This document shows positions 63,001 to 64,000 of a stretch of DNA of 64,000 nucleotides, piece after piece. A model generated the notes under the pieces. That model saw only the letters and a program-made list of their open reading frames with translations. It did not search any database and was not told where the DNA came from. Positions within the stretch are counted from its first letter, which is position 1; the number at the start of each line of letters is the position of its first letter. The position numbers and the translations under genes are program-made. Source of the stretch: CAYWXV01 sp964462535 (GTDB lineage: Bacteria; Bacteroidota; Ignavibacteria; OLB7); the NCBI GenBank assembly GCA_964462535.1, contig CAYWXV010000010.1, positions 28,343 through 92,342 on the forward strand. Reading direction: 5' to 3'.

Positions 63001-63542
63001 CAGAACGTCGAGTAGGTGCCGACCGGATCGAGGCTATTGCTGATGTGGTTCCACCCAGTGTTCAGACGAAGCGTATCAACCTTGCAGGTGTCGTCGGGCG
63101 GATGAACGTTGCAGTCCAGTCGAAGCGTATCGCGACAGACGATCCGTCCCTGCGACAGCCAGACGAATTCGATTGAGATCAGACCTGTCGAACTGGAGAA
63201 GCAGCCCCGCAACCCGCTCTGTGTGGCCGGGATCCCGTTCGGGAAGCTCCAGTTGATTGTGGTCGATGTGTTGGTCGTGGTGTAAGGACCAGCGGCGCCG
63301 GTGACAACGCCAGTCCCCCCAAGCAGATTTGCCTGGAGGGCGTTCAGGAAGTAGGTGTGCTGGGTGTTCGTCAGCGTGAACTCGTAGCAGCAATCACCTT
63401 TGTACGTGGCGGCAACGCTGACGGAATCGCAGGGGCTTGCCCCCGCCTGTGCCGATGCCCGGGTGTCACCCAGACAGAGAATGGCGAGGGTCAGGACGCA
63501 GACCCCCAGCCATCGTGTCAATCGCGTTGAAATCGTGCTCAT
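60012..63542 (-). CDS. Giant Cys-rich secreted protein with SdrD B-like domain and T9SS-type sorting domain
   Basis: A 1176-residue protein with a signal peptide ending RASAQ. The N-terminal third has lectin- or PA14-like stretches (MARVYVNGNLIGTTPAGWAF). Next comes one SdrD B-like/Cna B-like domain near residue 340 (MKYWDKNCNGKQDPGEPG, GLGNYYFTNLTPGTWTVSEV). Cys-rich repeats follow, each with paired Cys and the pattern DCHQGCFEIVKDTVYC, then DCGKHDCCEGF. The C-terminus (LRGSYPNPTNAGATINFHL ... LPSGTYYYTLRVGDRVETRA) is a clear type IX secretion type A sorting domain. I infer a surface protein built for adhesion or matrix structure. The start ATG 63542 has GGAG 8 nt upstream. A promoter-like element and small frame lie upstream. 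Confidence 0.87.
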   Translation of the reverse strand: MSTISTRLTRWLGVCVLTLAILCLGDTRASAQAGASPCDSVSVAATYKGDCCYEFTLTNTQHTYFLNALQANLLGGTGVVTGAAGPYTTTNTSTTINWSFPNGIPATQSGLRGCFSSSTGLISIEFVWLSQGRIVCRDTLRLDCNVHPPDDTCKVDTLRLNTGWNHISNSLDPVGTYSTFWTVIADPSANTSEPRPASHITKYPVWAGPLANTQWMSSYPSATNDTNGSYKFETCFCLNDGAGKVKFVCDLLADDMARVYVNGNLIGTTPAGWAFLNPPTHLDVDITQYVHPGKNCVQVEVVNTSNVAMGFDLAGYVTASSNLAFDKPQCCDPHATIMGMKYWDKNCNGKQDPGEPGLPGWTIKVTDGTNTYTTTTDGLGNYYFTNLTPGTWTVSEVQQIGWQQSAPAFPGTYIVPLSAGQVISNRDFGNCRIQQQGECFEIARDSIWCTQSPTGLPAYQYRFDIRSLINCNGTQTASISVLSPASVSVAPSSFPVSNAWATQNLIITGAGATAGTTVKLLVKVCCVVPGTPENCCYDTVEVRLPDCHQGCFEIVKDTVYCKEGPNGQTIYAWCFQVKNLSPCDAVYFYLIPPAGVAMSPNTLIIGPLAPGATSGTFCVQISGPGAVPGPLTFGVRMCDRTKQCCCSQEVTIKLPDCGKHDCCEGFIKRFGKLSNSASWSGPASVSGWMSAIGTGGAPIIRVEATLANVSINGAPVYGYFNSGSIANPFGATAGVVAPYGHELRWPTIPTGVNMAAPTGFNLNLQFPPMAPGRFKDVIRYCIRFRYTDKNCVTCDTVLCFSRTRYRIIIIDHLPFGTIEKGRNLASSGQTVVDGRLIDSDSGAFSITFPQFPSELGSGRFVGLDVTSSEATIIDASSNDAQFLVAEGVAFGTFEKNPGERVEVGLRYADRNGRNSITHDVMVRYVLDSDPQDTLLEAFSLTLRSDSIRGGDEVKETSAPAREVRTYALHLRNSNGSQEEIDRLVLTTTDGARILAVGPVGDDTSVTVGFRRTDDGQGVASLNGESVTLAADESIDPIYITLSEVGGTQATVRFQTVNAGGQVISEGEVTLGNPLTSSVEGGEGGADVAGTMLRGSYPNPTNAGATINFHLDQKAGAVTLIVSDATGREVARPIDGETLGAGEHVTYVNGAQLPSGTYYYTLRVGDRVETRAMQIVR

Positions 63543-63621
63543 TGTGGCTTCTCCAGATCGATTTTGCGTTGATAATTGGTATTGAGAGCGTATTTATTCG
63601 TTTTTAGAAGATTTATGCAGA

Positions 63622-63819
63622 TCAGCACCCTGTCACGAAGGGTGTCTGCCCCTGCGACGCCCGCACAGCCGCCTGATGCCGTCCATTCGAGCGGGAGAAG
63701 GGGTAGAGTCCAAGACCGGCGACGGCCAGACAGGCCACGATCGCCTTCAGCAGGGTTCCGATAGTTTCCGTCGCTTTCATGAGCATTCGTTGATTCTGTT
63801 GAGAATTCCGTGGTTCCAT
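63622..63819 (-). CDS. Possible small membrane protein upstream of the giant surface-protein gene
   Basis: A 65-residue frame starting at ATG 63819. A polar start (MEPRNSQQNQRMLM) precedes one hydrophobic helix (IGTLLKAIVACLAVAGLGLY), then a basic polar tail ending in FVTGC. A G-rich run (GGGGGG) lies 8-13 nt upstream of the start. It begins 35 nt after promoter-like copy A and ends 79 nt before the 60012-63542 gene, on the same strand, so it could be translated from the same transcript. I recognise no family. An alternative ATG at 63837 is possible. Confidence 0.4.
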   Translation of the reverse strand: MEPRNSQQNQRMLMKATETIGTLLKAIVACLAVAGLGLYPFSRSNGRHQAAVRASQGQTPFVTGC

Positions 63820-63854
63820 CTCACGTCCCCCCCGCATTTCCTCTCTCCCTCATC

Positions 63855-63897
63855 GCACAGTAACCAGTCTATAGGCGCGGCCTAAAGGGGTCTTAAA
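63855..63897 (-). promoter_or_regulatory. Promoter/operator-like element, copy A
   Basis: On the minus strand it reads TTTAAGA-N4-TTTAGGC, six bases, TATAGACTGG, then TTACTGT. The 7-bp direct repeats at 11-bp spacing and the downstream TATAGACT match copy B (59724-59766) at 34 of 43 positions. It lies upstream of the small frame at 63819 and the giant secreted protein at 63542, and is a plausible regulated promoter for both. No PhoB/OmpR-type regulator is encoded in the window. Confidence 0.6.
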
Positions 63898-63936
63898 GGG
63901 GGAAAAACATTTTTGAGTGAGGAAGGCGGGAACACA

Positions 63937-63964
63937 AGTATGAGATATGAAACATGAGATATGA
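63937..63964. repeat. Heptanucleotide tandem repeat (GATATGA type), four units
   Basis: Units AGTATGA, GATATGA, AACATGA, GATATGA. On the other strand they read TCATATC and so on, the same unit type as the array at 59833-59895 but inverted. Together the two arrays flank the 60012-63542 gene. Confidence 0.65.
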
Positions 63965-64000
63965 AGAAGGGCGGCGGTGCGGTTCGGTGGTGGCGGACTT

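Overview
The window looks like chromosomal DNA of a moderately GC-rich member of the Bacteroidota/Chlorobiota side of the bacterial tree. Ignavibacteria- or Kapabacteria-like lineages are my best guess. This is inferred from two large secreted proteins with C-terminal sorting domains resembling type IX secretion cargo, many lipoproteins, an archaeal/eukaryal-style prolyl-tRNA synthetase, a class I FbaB-type aldolase, and patchy use of Shine-Dalgarno sites. I see no rRNA, tRNA, CRISPR array, phage or insertion sequence. Coding density is high, and only 58886-60011 and 63820-64000 are long and repeat-rich.

Layout. 1-7797 (+): end of a glycosidase-like gene, a tripeptidyl-peptidase II-like lipoprotein, a zinc-ribbon methyltransferase, a small secreted protein and a UvrD-type helicase. 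7822-10611 (-): proS, a CAP-domain lipoprotein and a secreted hypothetical. 11022-13733 (+): acnA. 14048-22150 (-): a two-lipoyl-domain 2-oxoacid dehydrogenase E2, lipA, a DEAD-box helicase and a rhomboid protease form one probable operon; upstream lie nadA, an Smr-domain gene and a PD40 propeller protein. 22597-29171: an NtrC-type regulator, a GlsB-like membrane protein, a glycosyltransferase, a sirtuin, an agmatinase-family enzyme, a small secreted protein and fbaB. 29621-36515: dprA and a phosphohexomutase (-), then an EIIA protein, hisS, a sensor kinase and purM (+). 36554-42111 (-): two lipoproteins with a DUF58 protein, then cupin, peroxiredoxin and an M28/PDZ peptidase.

42281-55192 is the most distinctive block. 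Two paralogous alpha-2-macroglobulin-like proteins with intact CxEQ thioester motifs are present. The second is sandwiched, with gaps under 30 nt, between an OmpA-domain lipoprotein and a zinc-ribbon methyltransferase-like gene. An Ig-like lipoprotein lies convergently between the two. This suggests an envelope protease-trap system anchored to peptidoglycan.

55226-64000 carries two giant secreted proteins on the minus strand. Between and beside them are a duplicated 43-bp promoter/operator-like element with 11-bp-spaced direct repeats, heptanucleotide tandem repeats, a G-quadruplex-forming stretch, a strong hairpin terminator and what appears to be a decayed small gene. These non-coding elements are the main structure not explained by ordinary gene calls.

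Central metabolism (aconitase, E2/LipA, FbaB, phosphohexomutase, NadA, PurM), translation (ProRS, HisRS) and DNA handling (UvrD-type helicase, DprA, Smr) make up most of the rest.
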